64,000 bases of DNA from Amyelois transitella (taxonomy: Eukaryota; Arthropoda; Insecta; Lepidoptera; Pyralidae). Positions 12,308 to 22,800 of this stretch are shown here, in pieces. The translations under genes and the position numbers were made by a program. The number at the start of each line of letters is the position of its first letter. Within the stretch, counting starts at the first letter, position 1. The notes beneath the pieces were generated by a model. That model was not told the DNA's origin. It saw only the letters and a list, made by a program, of their open reading frames with translations, and made no database searches. Where the stretch lies: the NCBI RefSeq assembly GCF_032362555.1, contig NC_083524.1, positions 4,884,001 to 4,948,000 of the forward strand, written 5' to 3'.

Positions 12308-12484
12308 TTTACATACCTACGTAAATCACGTAAAACAGAGACAACAGTCTCGAATGCTTATCTCAGCCGGACGGCTCTAGGATGGGATAAAGATTTAGGA
12401 GTGTCAGGTTACTAGCCCATCACCATAAAAGAAGAATTACAAGATTATACGCCTTTTCCTTGATTGACTTTTACATTCTGTTCG
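12308..12484 (-). repeat. (TATG)n-tailed interspersed repeat, copy 7 (diverged)
   Basis: Inverse copy with CAGGTTACTAGCCCATCACC and a degenerate TTGACTTTTAC end. Confidence 0.55.
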
Positions 12485-12715
12485 CTCCCGACCAGCATGC
12501 AAACTAAGATCGTTTAACATCTACAAAATGTTTAGGTAAATACGTGTATTTTAATGTATATTTAATGAAATTTATATTGTCTGGAATAAAAAGACGCCTT
12601 ATTTTGCCTATGTCATTATTTTTAAAGATTAAAAGTAGGTACCGAATTCGGTTTGTGGCAAATTGCGATACGGTAATTACCTACTATTTTATTACTACTA
12701 CAGTTCAGTAACCCT

Positions 12716-12898
12716 ATGCATATAGCCCGTTATTTGGTATCATATTCGATTGATTTCATGCTGGAAGCGAAGAAAAAACACAGTGTGTCAGCTGCTTTTC
12801 TTCGAAATCTTGACAGGAAAATCCTGGATTGCGTAGGTCTTACACGAAGTGACTTTATGCAGGGGAAACTTACCCTTATTGCATCATGGTTACCATAG
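12716..12898 (+). CDS. 60-codon open frame with DUF1127-like C-terminal half (doubtful gene)
   Basis: The frame starts ATGCATATAGCC and ends at TAG 12896-12898. Its second half reads FLRNLDRKILDCVGLTRSDF. This matches the shape of the short bacterial DUF1127/YjiS-like family (leucine-aspartate, then D/C-x-GLTRxD). No Shine-Dalgarno sequence, introns or bacterial neighbours are present. It could be a laterally acquired fragment, part of an unrecognised repeat, or chance. Confidence that it is a functional gene is low. Confidence 0.2.
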   Translation: MHIARYLVSYSIDFMLEAKKKHSVSAAFLRNLDRKILDCVGLTRSDFMQGKLTLIASWLP

Positions 12899-13498
12899 AA
12901 ATAATATAGAATATCTCGTCTGAATGTGCAGATTTCGTAACGATGTTTGTTTTCACCTCATGCTCAAAAAAGGCCATTACCATGATCCAGGGGTCACATA
13001 AACAGACAAAGTTTCGTGTCCTTGTTAATATGGGAGTAGTAGGTTAGATCAGGTTACACAGTTAATGCTCGACCTCACTAAACAGACGTCAGAAGCGGCG
13101 TAGTTTGCGGGCCCACACCAAGTTGTAATACAAGAAGCTCTTCGGACTCGTCACATCAAATTGAAACGTGTTACTTACATCAAATTGGTCTGCTTATGAT
13201 CATGCATTTAGTGTACTCGGGCTTTAAGTGTAGATTTCCTGATGATGCCCCATATAAAGAGCAAGGACTTCTTAGCATTCTCTTAGAAAACTTTGGCAAT
13301 GCAATAGGCGGGACTAACCACTAGTCCACGCAGCTTACGAATAAAAGTCGGATATACACAGTCGGATGTACTGAAGGTCGATGTTAACAGTAAAAAATCG
13401 ACGAATAACATAAATTATTATCGTACTAATAAAACCGTACAATTAAATTACCCTTGTAACAGAAGTCGTTTATATTAATTTAACTGATATATTAATCA

Positions 13499-13650
13499 TA
13501 GCTGTAAAACGACTTTACAGCTAGTTTTCAAATTTGCAAAGAATTTTTACTAGTAGGTAAACCTTAATTGGTTACCGGTAACCGCAATAATTCGATAATA
13601 TACCAAAGTTATTATTAAATTAATAACTTATATTATTGAATTATTGCGGT
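13499..13650. repeat. cluster of nested palindromes
   Basis: Three structures lie together. AGCTGTAAA/TTTACAGCT is a 9-bp-arm hairpin at 13499-13521. A perfect 14-bp palindrome GGTTACCGGTAACC is at 13570-13583. A 22-bp inverted repeat (13581-13602 with 13629-13650, one mismatch) encloses a further AAGTTATTA/TAATAACTT hairpin. It resembles a small foldback element or MITE remnant. No coding content. Confidence 0.5.
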
Positions 13651-14734
13651 TTATAATAAATTAATTATAAATTGTGCTCTGGCGCCATTTGTTTGTCGGT
13701 AATACAAGCCGTATGAGAGATTCATTACCTTAGAAAATATAAGGAATAATTACCAGGATGTTGAAAATGCAAGCCTACGGGGTAGCTTGGACGAGATTGC
13801 ACTTGTTACAATTGGTACTTTTTATATTATAGATATGTAAGGTGTTATAAACTATTTTAACTTCCGAAGTATCGTTATTGACTGACTGACGCGTGCGTCC
13901 TCTAGTTAAGTATAAATAAGATTTTTAATTTATTTTCGGCTAAACTACGAAGTGTAACTATCAAATACATATTTTTAAGAAAAAAAATGTATTTTCAACG
14001 AAAATAGTCTCACAGATGTACACTATATTTGTCTTAACTTACTGTAAAGTAAAGTAAAGATTATATTTAGGTAGATATATACTATATTGTTTATAAGTAT
14101 GGTATTTTTCCATGGCAATTTCGCATGCCAATCTTTGTTGTTGATCGATTTCAAACCTTTATCGATCAAATACATACTGGACAATCGATTCTTATATAAG
14201 TAAAGTAAGGCTAACATTTTTATACGTGTTGTTTATCAAATGTAGATCAAAATATCATAGGCACATGACTGTTAATATCGATATAAATAGTTAATTGACA
14301 GTAAAGCTTAGAGTGTACGAAAGACCATAGTAGATGTCAAAAGAACACGAGTATGGCACAATATGCCTAAGACCATTAAAGACACAAGTAAATAAATGAA
14401 TGCATCTATTATAAGTTTTATTTTCTGTGAAAAGTTATGTGTTATTTTCTGTGTGTGTATTTGTTTTGAATGTTAAAAGAAAAATAGTGTTGATGATATT
14501 TTAGCTGATTAACTACAAAGTTAGGTAGGTATAATGTGAGATCGTAAATCATAGTTTTTATGATCTCAGATCAAGAGTTCAATAACCAAGGACAGGTTTT
14601 ACAAGTGTGTACTGTGTAGGTACAGCGCGTACTCGTATATCCTTGGTTTTAAGAGGTTTTATGGATAGCAGAAAAACTTTAAGAACCACAAACAAAAAAT
14701 AATCTGATTATAAATCCATGAGGATTGCATGAAG

Positions 14735-14850
14735 AGAGTTATGAATTTGAATTAAGCGAGGGAGGTATGCAGAGATCGTGGCAAGTGGAAAGAGGTAGTC
14801 TCTGCCTACCCCTCCTGGAAAGAGGCGTGATTTTATGTACATGATGTACA
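14735..14850 (+). mobile_element. LINE 3' coding end (RDRGKWKEVVSAYPS tail)
   Basis: Reads EVCRDRGKWKEVVSAYPS in frame up to a TGA, then a TTTTATGTACATGATG tail. The same peptide recurs at 22625-22755 and, inverted, at 54960-55110. This is the extreme C-terminus of a lepidopteran LINE reverse-transcriptase ORF, heavily 5'-truncated. Confidence 0.65.
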
Positions 14851-15237
14851 TGACATGTATGTTCTATAATTTTCCTCTCGTTAAAATCTCTTGCCTCAAT
14901 TTTGTATGGGATCCTCTTAATGTCAAGTTGGCTGGAAGACATCCAACTTAGGAATTAGTCCGCCTTTGTACTGTACTACTGTTAAATATTTGTAATGCTC
15001 CCTTATTGAACAATAAAGCATTCACTTACTTACTCTTGATTTTGTGGCTTGTTCATGAACGAGTATTCTAATTGCTTTCTAATTTACTGTTAACGAAAAA
15101 ATTTTATCATCTTATTTGACAGTGTCAAAGATTTTCTCTTGATCACTTGCCAAAATTGTCAAGTTCAGTAAAAAATTACAAAAACAAACATTCCAAATTG
15201 TTAGTATAAAGAAAGAATAAAGACATATCTAGGTACA

Positions 15238-16443
15238 ATGTTTCAACGTTTTTTTGTTATGCTTCTCTATATATTCAATGCCCAAGAAGTTCCACGATGC
15301 CGACTTAATTCCCGAATTCATTTTGGAGAACCGCTACCAGTCATTATCAGAGATGGTAGACTTCTTGAACCCACAGATAGAAACGGTAATGTAGATTTAG
15401 TGAAAGGTGAAACTTTAACACTCAGTTGTGAAGGATCAGGACATCTAACTCATCCAAGTATGAACCACGAAGAAGTAACAGCTACTATTATTTGCAATGA
15501 AGGAGAATATTTTATAAATGAAGAGTGGTTGGCTGCTCCGGCAAGTTTCCGAATGTTCAAGTGTTCCTACCCGCCTATGTATAGCAGTGTACAAACATAC
15601 CGCACCTGCTTTGAAAACAATTCTATCTACGAGGTAGGGTATCATATTCAAGGGGAATGGTACCCAGTATATGAATCATGCTTTGATGCCAATCGTCTAA
15701 ATGCAGTTTATTCAAAATATACTCAGAAACCTTACAATTCACATTTCCAAACGAGAGTGGAACGACCGTTCTTTATTGCAAATGACGTTTACGGATTTGT
15801 ACCAGTTGGATCGTTGTTTTCTCCTAATGGCCAAAAAAATGCCATCGCTAGACTTGTAGGCCCATTGGTAGACAATTATTTTACAAGCCAACAGTTTCTT
15901 TCAAGAGGACATCTTGCTGCTAAAACTGACTTTGTCTTTGCTTTTGGTGAACGTGCCACGTTTCATTATGTAAACTGCGCTCCTCAATGGTCTGGATTCA
16001 ATGGCGAAAATTGGAATACGTTAGAGGTGGATCTCAGAAATCACATCAACTATGCTAATTATGATACAGTTATATATACCGGTACTTACGGTGTGTCTCA
16101 TTTGTTGAACAAGTATAAACAAAGAGTGCAATTATATCTTTACAACGATATGAATAACAATCCAGTCATACCAGTCCCTGAGTACTATTACAAGGTCGTA
16201 TATGAGCCCAGCACTAAACGAGGAATCGCTTTTGTGGGTATCAATAATCCATATTACACATTGAACGAGGCTAAGGAGATGTTTTTCTGTGAAGACCTTT
16301 GTAGAGGAAGCAAAAATTTCAGCTGGTTGGGATGGCACCCGGATAATCCGAGCGAAGGGTTTACCTTTTGCTGCAGTGTACCAGATTTTCGAGCAACAGT
16401 TCGACATCTTCCTTTTTTTGAAATTTCTGAGTTATTGGTGTAA
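15238..16443 (+). CDS. DNA/RNA non-specific endonuclease, insect dsRNase type
   Basis: A single uninterrupted 401-codon frame. Residues 1-18 look like a secretion signal (MFQRFFVMLLYIFNAQEV). The N-terminal half is a cysteine-bearing region typical of insect dsRNases (LTLSCEGSG, IICNEGEYF). The nuclease core holds the beta-beta-alpha-metal motif with general base His225 in SRGHLAAKTDF, then NCAPQWSGFNGENW (Asn246, Gln250, Asn255) and Glu263. These are the residues that hold magnesium and cut the backbone in the family. First-motif Asp is Ser here, which is common in animal members. Insect relatives are secreted by gut or haemocytes and degrade ingested or extracellular nucleic acid, and in Lepidoptera they limit RNAi by destroying dsRNA. 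The frame looks intact. Possible poly(A) signals are at 16485 (ATTAAA) and 16886 (AATAAA). Whether it prefers dsRNA cannot be read from sequence. Confidence 0.88.
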   Translation: MFQRFFVMLLYIFNAQEVPRCRLNSRIHFGEPLPVIIRDGRLLEPTDRNGNVDLVKGETLTLSCEGSGHLTHPSMNHEEVTATIICNEGEYFINEEWLAAPASFRMFKCSYPPMYSSVQTYRTCFENNSIYEVGYHIQGEWYPVYESCFDANRLNAVYSKYTQKPYNSHFQTRVERPFFIANDVYGFVPVGSLFSPNGQKNAIARLVGPLVDNYFTSQQFLSRGHLAAKTDFVFAFGERATFHYVNCAPQWSGFNGENWNTLEVDLRNHINYANYDTVIYTGTYGVSHLLNKYKQRVQLYLYNDMNNNPVIPVPEYYYKVVYEPSTKRGIAFVGINNPYYTLNEAKEMFFCEDLCRGSKNFSWLGWHPDNPSEGFTFCCSVPDFRATVRHLPFFEISELLV

Positions 16444-16958
16444 TATTGTCAATTTATGTAAATGTTTATCGGGGTGAATGTACTATTAAATATGTGTGTA
16501 AAGTTTATCAGCTTGACCATTGGACTGCGGATATGACCTTAAGGGTAATTGTTGTATTTTGTTTTACTGAATATTGTTTCTTAAATAGTGTTCATTTTAT
16601 CAAAAAAAATTATATTTCTAACTTGATAGTGGCTATTTGCAAGAAATATTTGATGATTAAGTAATCTCGGAATGTTCTTGAAGTTTAACCATTAGCAAAT
16701 GGATAAAGGTGCCAAAAATGAGTTTTTGATATTACTTTTATAATTATCATAATGACAAAGAATCATCAAGTTAACGGAAAGTAATTAAGCATTCATCACG
16801 CGGGAAGTGAGCATTATCTAATTTATGAAAATTATGCAGTTATAATGAATAGAGAAATTAGTTTAAATATAGTTGGCCTATATTCAATAAAGAGCTCATT
16901 TAGTGACTGTTTTCTGCGCGAATCAGATCAGGGTACACCGTGCTTGTTTAACAATAAG
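16444..16958. other. intergenic spacer
   Basis: 3' flank of the nuclease gene and 5' flank of the next gene on the same strand. AATAAA at 16886-16891 may end the nuclease mRNA. The open frame 16446-16664 has no coding features. Confidence 0.5.
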
Positions 16959-18370
16959 ATGAAGTTTTTATTTGTTTTAGTAAGAATTGTGTTTATTTTT
17001 TAATTTTGTTACTATTTAAATCCTACAAATGTAATTAGTGAATCTTATGAGCGTATTCTGACAATTCAATCTTTTCATCCAAATTTTAAATATGACTCAC
17101 AAAAAATTATTGATCGTACTGTTTGGAAGTTAGTTTTATTACATTATCTAGCACATAAGATTCAGTTTTTTTGTTTGTATTAAATGTGGTTTTTTTACTT
17201 AATTATTTTAGTAACAATCACAAAAAAAGGAACCTAATAAGTTATTATTTTGTATCTTTTCAGTTACTAGTACAAGCCATGATTTTAATGGCCAATACGA
17301 AAGCACACAGAAATTCCAGTCGATCTGCTCGAAAGCCTGTAGTGGATTTAACAAATAAGGAAATTACCGTGAAGCCGAAACCGCCAGAAGAGAGACGGAA
17401 ATTACCAATTTTTCCAAAGAATACCCAAAAATTTGTAGTTACATCAAAACCATACGCTAGAGTGCGAACTTACACAGCTCGACCAGTATTTATGACGAAG
17501 AAAACTGTGATGCCGATATATAAACCAAGCATTACAACAAAGGAACCTGTGACTGTGCGTCCTTCTGTGAGATCTTTAGATTCAATAATTGATTGGCCAG
17601 CCGAAGTAACAGAGTCCCGAATGCACAGGCGAATCGTAGAAGAAAAACATGTCAATAATAATGAAGGATATATTATTACCCAAGGAATTAAGAAAGATAC
17701 CCAAAACGTAGATGATTCAGAAGAAATTTCAACAGGTTTACCTGAATTTGCTGAAGACGAGTTGTCAAAAGAACTTGATAATAGTGCTCAAGTAGATTTT
17801 AATACGCTATCTGAATTAGATCCTGCGAGAATCAAGCGTTTGGCTGTACAGGGTCCTACAGTTTATGATAGTTGGTTCTTTAAAAACGTTGCGCGTGTGC
17901 CTAATATCAATTTCCAAGAAGTTGATGACGAAGATGAGTTTATATTCGTAGATAATAAGCAAAAGAAGACCGAGATAAAGTCTCCAACAAAATCAACACC
18001 ATATAGAAGTGTACAGAGTAATTTTGAAGCGACATCACAAAATTCCTCGAGATCAAAAAGGTATGTAAAATATTGTCTGTATTACGTTTTGTGGCATGTA
18101 GTCCAAAAATTACCCCTTCATGAGATGAATGGATTTTTTGGACATGATTGCCACATTAACGAAATTATAATTATAATTTTTGCTAGATTATAAAAAATAG
18201 TCAATGGCGAATTTTATTTTATTTTTATATTTAAAATAACTTTTTATTTTCCTTTCAGAAATAACAATATTATAGAAGAAGAAAACCCTGTTACAACGGT
18301 GTCAGGATTTGAAAGTGGTTGTGAACCAAGACTCGGCAATGATTTGGTTTTCAAAAATATTCATGCTTGA
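16959..18370 (+). CDS. uncharacterised secreted protein, 309 residues, possible dibasic processing
   Basis: Exons are 16959-16979, 17264-18060 and 18259-18370, totalling 930 nt, phases 0 and 2. The seven-codon exon 1 (MKFLFVL) joins LLVQAMILMA to form a signal peptide that ends near NTKA. This is why the start is placed here and not at an in-frame upstream ATG inside the intron. The mature part is basic and Pro/Thr-rich at first (about 20-110), then acidic (150-235), with no membrane segment and a single late cysteine. Basic sites RIKR (196-199) and RSKR (270-273, last codon split by intron 2) look like furin or prohormone convertase sites. The piece between them is 70 residues. I do not recognise the family; a structural or cuticular protein is also possible. 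AATAAA lies at 18674-18679. Confidence 0.72.
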
Positions 18371-19864
18371 ATTAATTATTTATTAGGAATATTGTTACAG
18401 TAGGATAAAGTGACTTGTTTGAAAATCATGTATATAATATGTTTTTAAATTTGGCAGGTATTGCGTGTATGATTTTGTATAAATTATTTTTCATAGGTTA
18501 AAATGCTGTATAATTATTGACCCATGTGTTCGCTATAGTAATTTCTATTTAATTTAATTAACTTGATTTAAGTTGAATATTATCTATTTCAAGTTATTTT
18601 AAAAGAAAAAAAAAATACGTAAGTGTGTGTTATTAGCAAAATTATAAAGTATAAAGGAGAACATAAGGTACAGAATAAAAAGTAAAAAAAAATATTATGT
18701 ATAATTATTTATTACGTTTTCTACAAAACTTACAATTACATTTTACAGGCATCTAAAATGTACATCCTTATCCTAGGTACAACGTAATGGCAAAAATATT
18801 TCTCCACACATTTTGTTCACATTAAAATCTGTTGATCACACTAAAGACGATGAAATATAAATTAAATGTAACCTAAGGCAAGACTGAGAAAATATGTCGG
18901 TTGGTAACTTTATTATACACCAATATTAGAGAGTAAAAGATAAAGTAAATTTTATTGTACTTATAGAGTGCGACCAACAACGAAAGCTATCCACAAATTT
19001 ATTTTAAAAATTTTATCATCACAAAAAAACTTGCATTGTGACTATTTGTTTTAACGGACTAATAATTGAGAGAGTGGTCCTTCTTGTGTTTAAGTTTTCA
19101 GTTTTGGTTTTGTTTGTAAATCTCTTTTTAAGTACCTACCTACATAGACAAAATAATACGAAGTAAGTAGGTACCTATTTTATTGACGCCATAGAAACGG
19201 TTAGACTAGTCATTACACGGCCTCTGTGGCGCAGCGGTAGTACGCTTGTCTGTGACACCAGAGGTCCCGGGTTCGAATCCCGGCCAGGGCATGATAAGAA
19301 AATAACTTTTTCTGCTTGGCCTAGGTCTTGGATGTTTATCTTTATAAGTATGTATTATAAAATATAGTATCGTTGAGTTAGCATCTCGTAACACAAGTCT
19401 CGAACTTACTTCGAGGCTAACTCAATATGTGTAATGTGTCCTGTATATATTTATTTATATTTATTACATCGAGTACTGGCACACAACATTCGGTAAGTAA
19501 TAAAACACTAAATGTTATAAAACATGTTAAGTATTAGGTTACATAACAGGCTGTTGTTACTTTAAATGTTATATAAAATAGTTATTCTGATCTGTACAAT
19601 ATTGTTATATGTTGCAAAGTTATAAAACAATGTCACATAATGTTGACGTGTTAAAGTTATAACGATTAAAGTTAAACAACATTTTTACATAATCTGTACG
19701 CACCTATAGGTACTTCAAGAATTATTTAATTGTTTATGGATAGCTTCCATTGGTCAAAATAAAACTCCTAATGAGAACGACATAAAACACTGGGGATCCC
19801 CAATCAATCACAAAAGTGTGGTGTTTTCTGCAATTTTGGGACTGTAGCATAGATGGCGCTGTAA
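18371..19864. other. intergenic region between convergent genes
   Basis: Lies between the secreted-protein gene (plus) and the GH27 gene (minus), so both 3' ends point into it. AATAAA at 18674 serves the plus gene. The region contains one tRNA-derived SINE (19218-19470). Nothing else was seen. Confidence 0.5.
19218..19470 (+). repeat. tRNA-derived SINE
   Basis: The head looks like a tRNA (CTCTGTGGCGCAGCGGTAGT as box A region, GGTTCGAATCC box B at 19270-19280). The acceptor arms no longer pair fully and a non-tRNA body of about 170 bp follows, so it is a SINE and not a tRNA gene. A truncated head of the same family is at 30066-30115. Confidence 0.75.
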
Positions 19865-22800
19865 TTATTTCTTGGTCAGTCTGAAAACGTCGTTGAGTGG
19901 CGCGTACGGCGTTCGTGTTGGTATCGCGTTGTAGGCAAACGGGGGTTGCGAATCTGCTCTGAGAATCACCACACCTGTATAAGAAAAAAGGAATATTAAA
20001 ACTTAAATTCTGAACATTACAATCATCTTCACTTATAAGAGAGCTTCGACCGGGTCTAGACTTATCAGAAAAATACGTAGTTACATAACACTTTTTGACT
20101 TAACGTCTGAAGAGAACCAACTCTTAGGAAAAGGAAAAACATTATGAGTAAATCTATCTACAAATTCTTGCAAGGTTTTGAGGTTTTGTAGGTAAAAACC
20201 TGACTTTTCAGGAGGAGCCCGGGATAGCTCATAGAAAATTAACGTTTTAATTATTAATAAAATCTACATCCCCTTCACTTGATCAAGTCTCATCTAGTAT
20301 TAAGCCAAGCATTATTCTCAATAACAGCCACCAAATATTGAGAAAAATAAAAATAATTATACAAGATTAATCACCATACCCAACAAATGAGTGTATAACA
20401 TAACCAGGACAAGCGTGTTTAAGAAAATAGCTCAGCATACTAAATTAGTGAGACACTTTCTACCTGAGGGGTTGACTTTCACTTTGATCTTGGTCTGTGG
20501 CGACAGCACACCGTAATCTACATCCTCGTAGAGGTCCTGAAAAGTAAAAAGACAAAACTTGTTACAATTTAAATATGCGTTATAATAGGCTTAGCTTTGT
20601 TTGATAAAACAAAATATTTTTTTTATAATAAAAAACCTTTCCCGGAGGAGTCAGCAGGAAGGTAGGCATAGACTACATTTTACACTTGTCATTGTCTTTT
20701 ATCGATATATTTAAAAATATTTCATCTAACTGAAACATATTACACAGAGCAATAAGCAGAGCCTGTATCACAGATTTTTTTCGGTGCAATGATTAGCCGC
20801 GCCATATTACAGAATTTAAAAAAAAATCGCCCCTTGCTTAATTTTCAAATAAGTTCAACTCTGTACCCGCAGAGTTGTTAAGCCCTATCGCTCTCAGTGT
20901 GACGGCGACGTCGTAAGAAAGCGTCCCGTCGGTCCATCTTTTAACGGACGCGACAGAATACGAACTATAATCTCAGCAACTCCAAAGGCTCTCACCTCAA
21001 CTCTGTACCCCGCAGGGTTGTTGAGCCCCAACTCTCTCAGAGTGACGGCGACGTCGGAAGGCGTCCCGTCCGTCCGTCTATTGACGAACGCCACCGCGTA
21101 CGAGTAGTACTGCCCCTGGATAGGCAAGATCGGACGCGACCAGATCTCAATGCCTCGGTGCTGGAAAATATATACAAGTAAATAAATAGTATATGGACTA
21201 ATATCACACATTGATCAAACCTAAAGCAAGAGTTCATGACTTAGAAAAGTAAACCATTGCACGCATTGTCTTTAGTAACTCCGCATATGTCTACAGCAAT
21301 TTTGACAATCTTTTTGTTCGCTTTCCATCCACCTTTAATAATAAAACAACAGTGTCCAAGTCTTCAAATTCATTATTCATACATAATTAAGTCTATAAAG
21401 TTTCCTTTTAATAACTCTACACACTGCTAATGCTACTTTTGTCACTCTTTCCATAGATTCTTTCCCCATCCATATTCATTTGGGTATCTACAACTGGCCG
21501 TTCCTCTTCTGAAAGTTGCACGTTAAAAAGAGATTTAAAGTAACCTTGTATATCCTCCTTCCCTGAATGCCAAGGGGGTCTTGGTCCACCTCGATGATCT
21601 TCCTATTCTGCAATATGGCCTTGTACTCGGGCCGGATGGTTCGCAAGTCCACGCTCATTAGCAGAGGCGCCGCCAAAATGGCCCATATGGCGAACTGGGT
21701 TTTACTCTGCTCGTATGACAGCCCAAAGTTGCCGATGATCAGCTGTAAATATGTGTGTTAAGAATTATATAAAGCTGTTAAGTTATGTACCTATAAAAAT
21801 AAATTCGCTATTCTGTTCATCTAAAGGCACCTAAGGAAGATATGAATACCTAAGTCATTTTCGGCCGTCAAGACTCCTGACGTCTTTTGTAAAAATCATT
21901 AAAAGCAAGCATATTCTTAGACTTTTTTTGATTCAATGTTAGAAGCTTTTCAGACCTTAATGAGAGAATAAGAGTAAATAACAAATTTATAGAAATTTTC
22001 GTGTCAGTATTTCAAATTAATATGACAGACCATTCCACCAGCCGGGTCCAGCGTTAGATCACGTTCTGTTGGTTTCCATAGTAGACTATAATAGACCACC
22101 GCTACCCACCAGTATGTAGTGGACGAAAGAAAGAGAGAACATAAAACATTGATATAAAATGACATAATCTACCATATCAGGATCATTCCAATGGCCAGGT
22201 CCAGCGTTGGGCACGATCACGTCCTGGTGGTTTCCGTAGTAGTCTATGATAGACTCGACGGAGGCCCACGAGTCCTGGATGTCGTCGAAGTTGCGCCACA
22301 GGTTGCAGTGCTCGATGATTGATGAGAAATTCGGCTGGAGAAGGAAGATGTGTACATATTGAACAAAGTTTTTATAAGGTTTGCGCTTTAGAAGAGGTAA
22401 GTAAACTTAATTGATCGAGCGAGCGAATTTGCCTTTTGATCTATAGAACGTCCTCCTAGGAAGAGCAGAAGGAACATTATTTTTAGATCAATATGGAAAG
22501 ATTTCGAAACCTTCTACGTAACTCATTTACTAAAAGCATACAAGAACTTCAGAAGCCACAAAATCAAAGGCAACAAAGTTTATCTACTAAAAAATAACTT
22601 AGTCTTATCTCAAACCGACTAGCTTGATTTGTAAGAAGAGAGTTTTGAATGAGGATGAAGAGAAAGAAGTATGCATGGTTCGTGGCAAGTGGAAAGAAGT
22701 TAGCTCTATGCCTTTCCCTCTGGGAAAGAGGCGTGTTTTATGTATGCAAGTATGTATGAAATCATTGGGTCTTACTTGGATTCCAGCGTAGATCTGATAC

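Larger units (their letters stand above)
11953..15237. other. intergenic region
   Basis: About 3.3 kb between small gene B and the nuclease gene. It holds a diverged repeat (12308-12484), a 60-codon open frame with a DUF1127-like tail (12716-12898), nested AT-rich palindromes (13499-13650) and a LINE tail (14735-14850). No other gene was seen. Confidence 0.5.

Noticed and set aside
17171-17263. N-terminal extension of the secreted-protein frame
   Set aside because: This part is intron 1. A seven-codon first exon at 16959 plus a good acceptor at 17261-17263 gives a proper signal peptide.
19218-19290. tRNA gene candidate (box A and box B sequences)
   Set aside because: Acceptor-stem pairing is broken and a non-tRNA SINE body follows; a second truncated copy exists at 30066.
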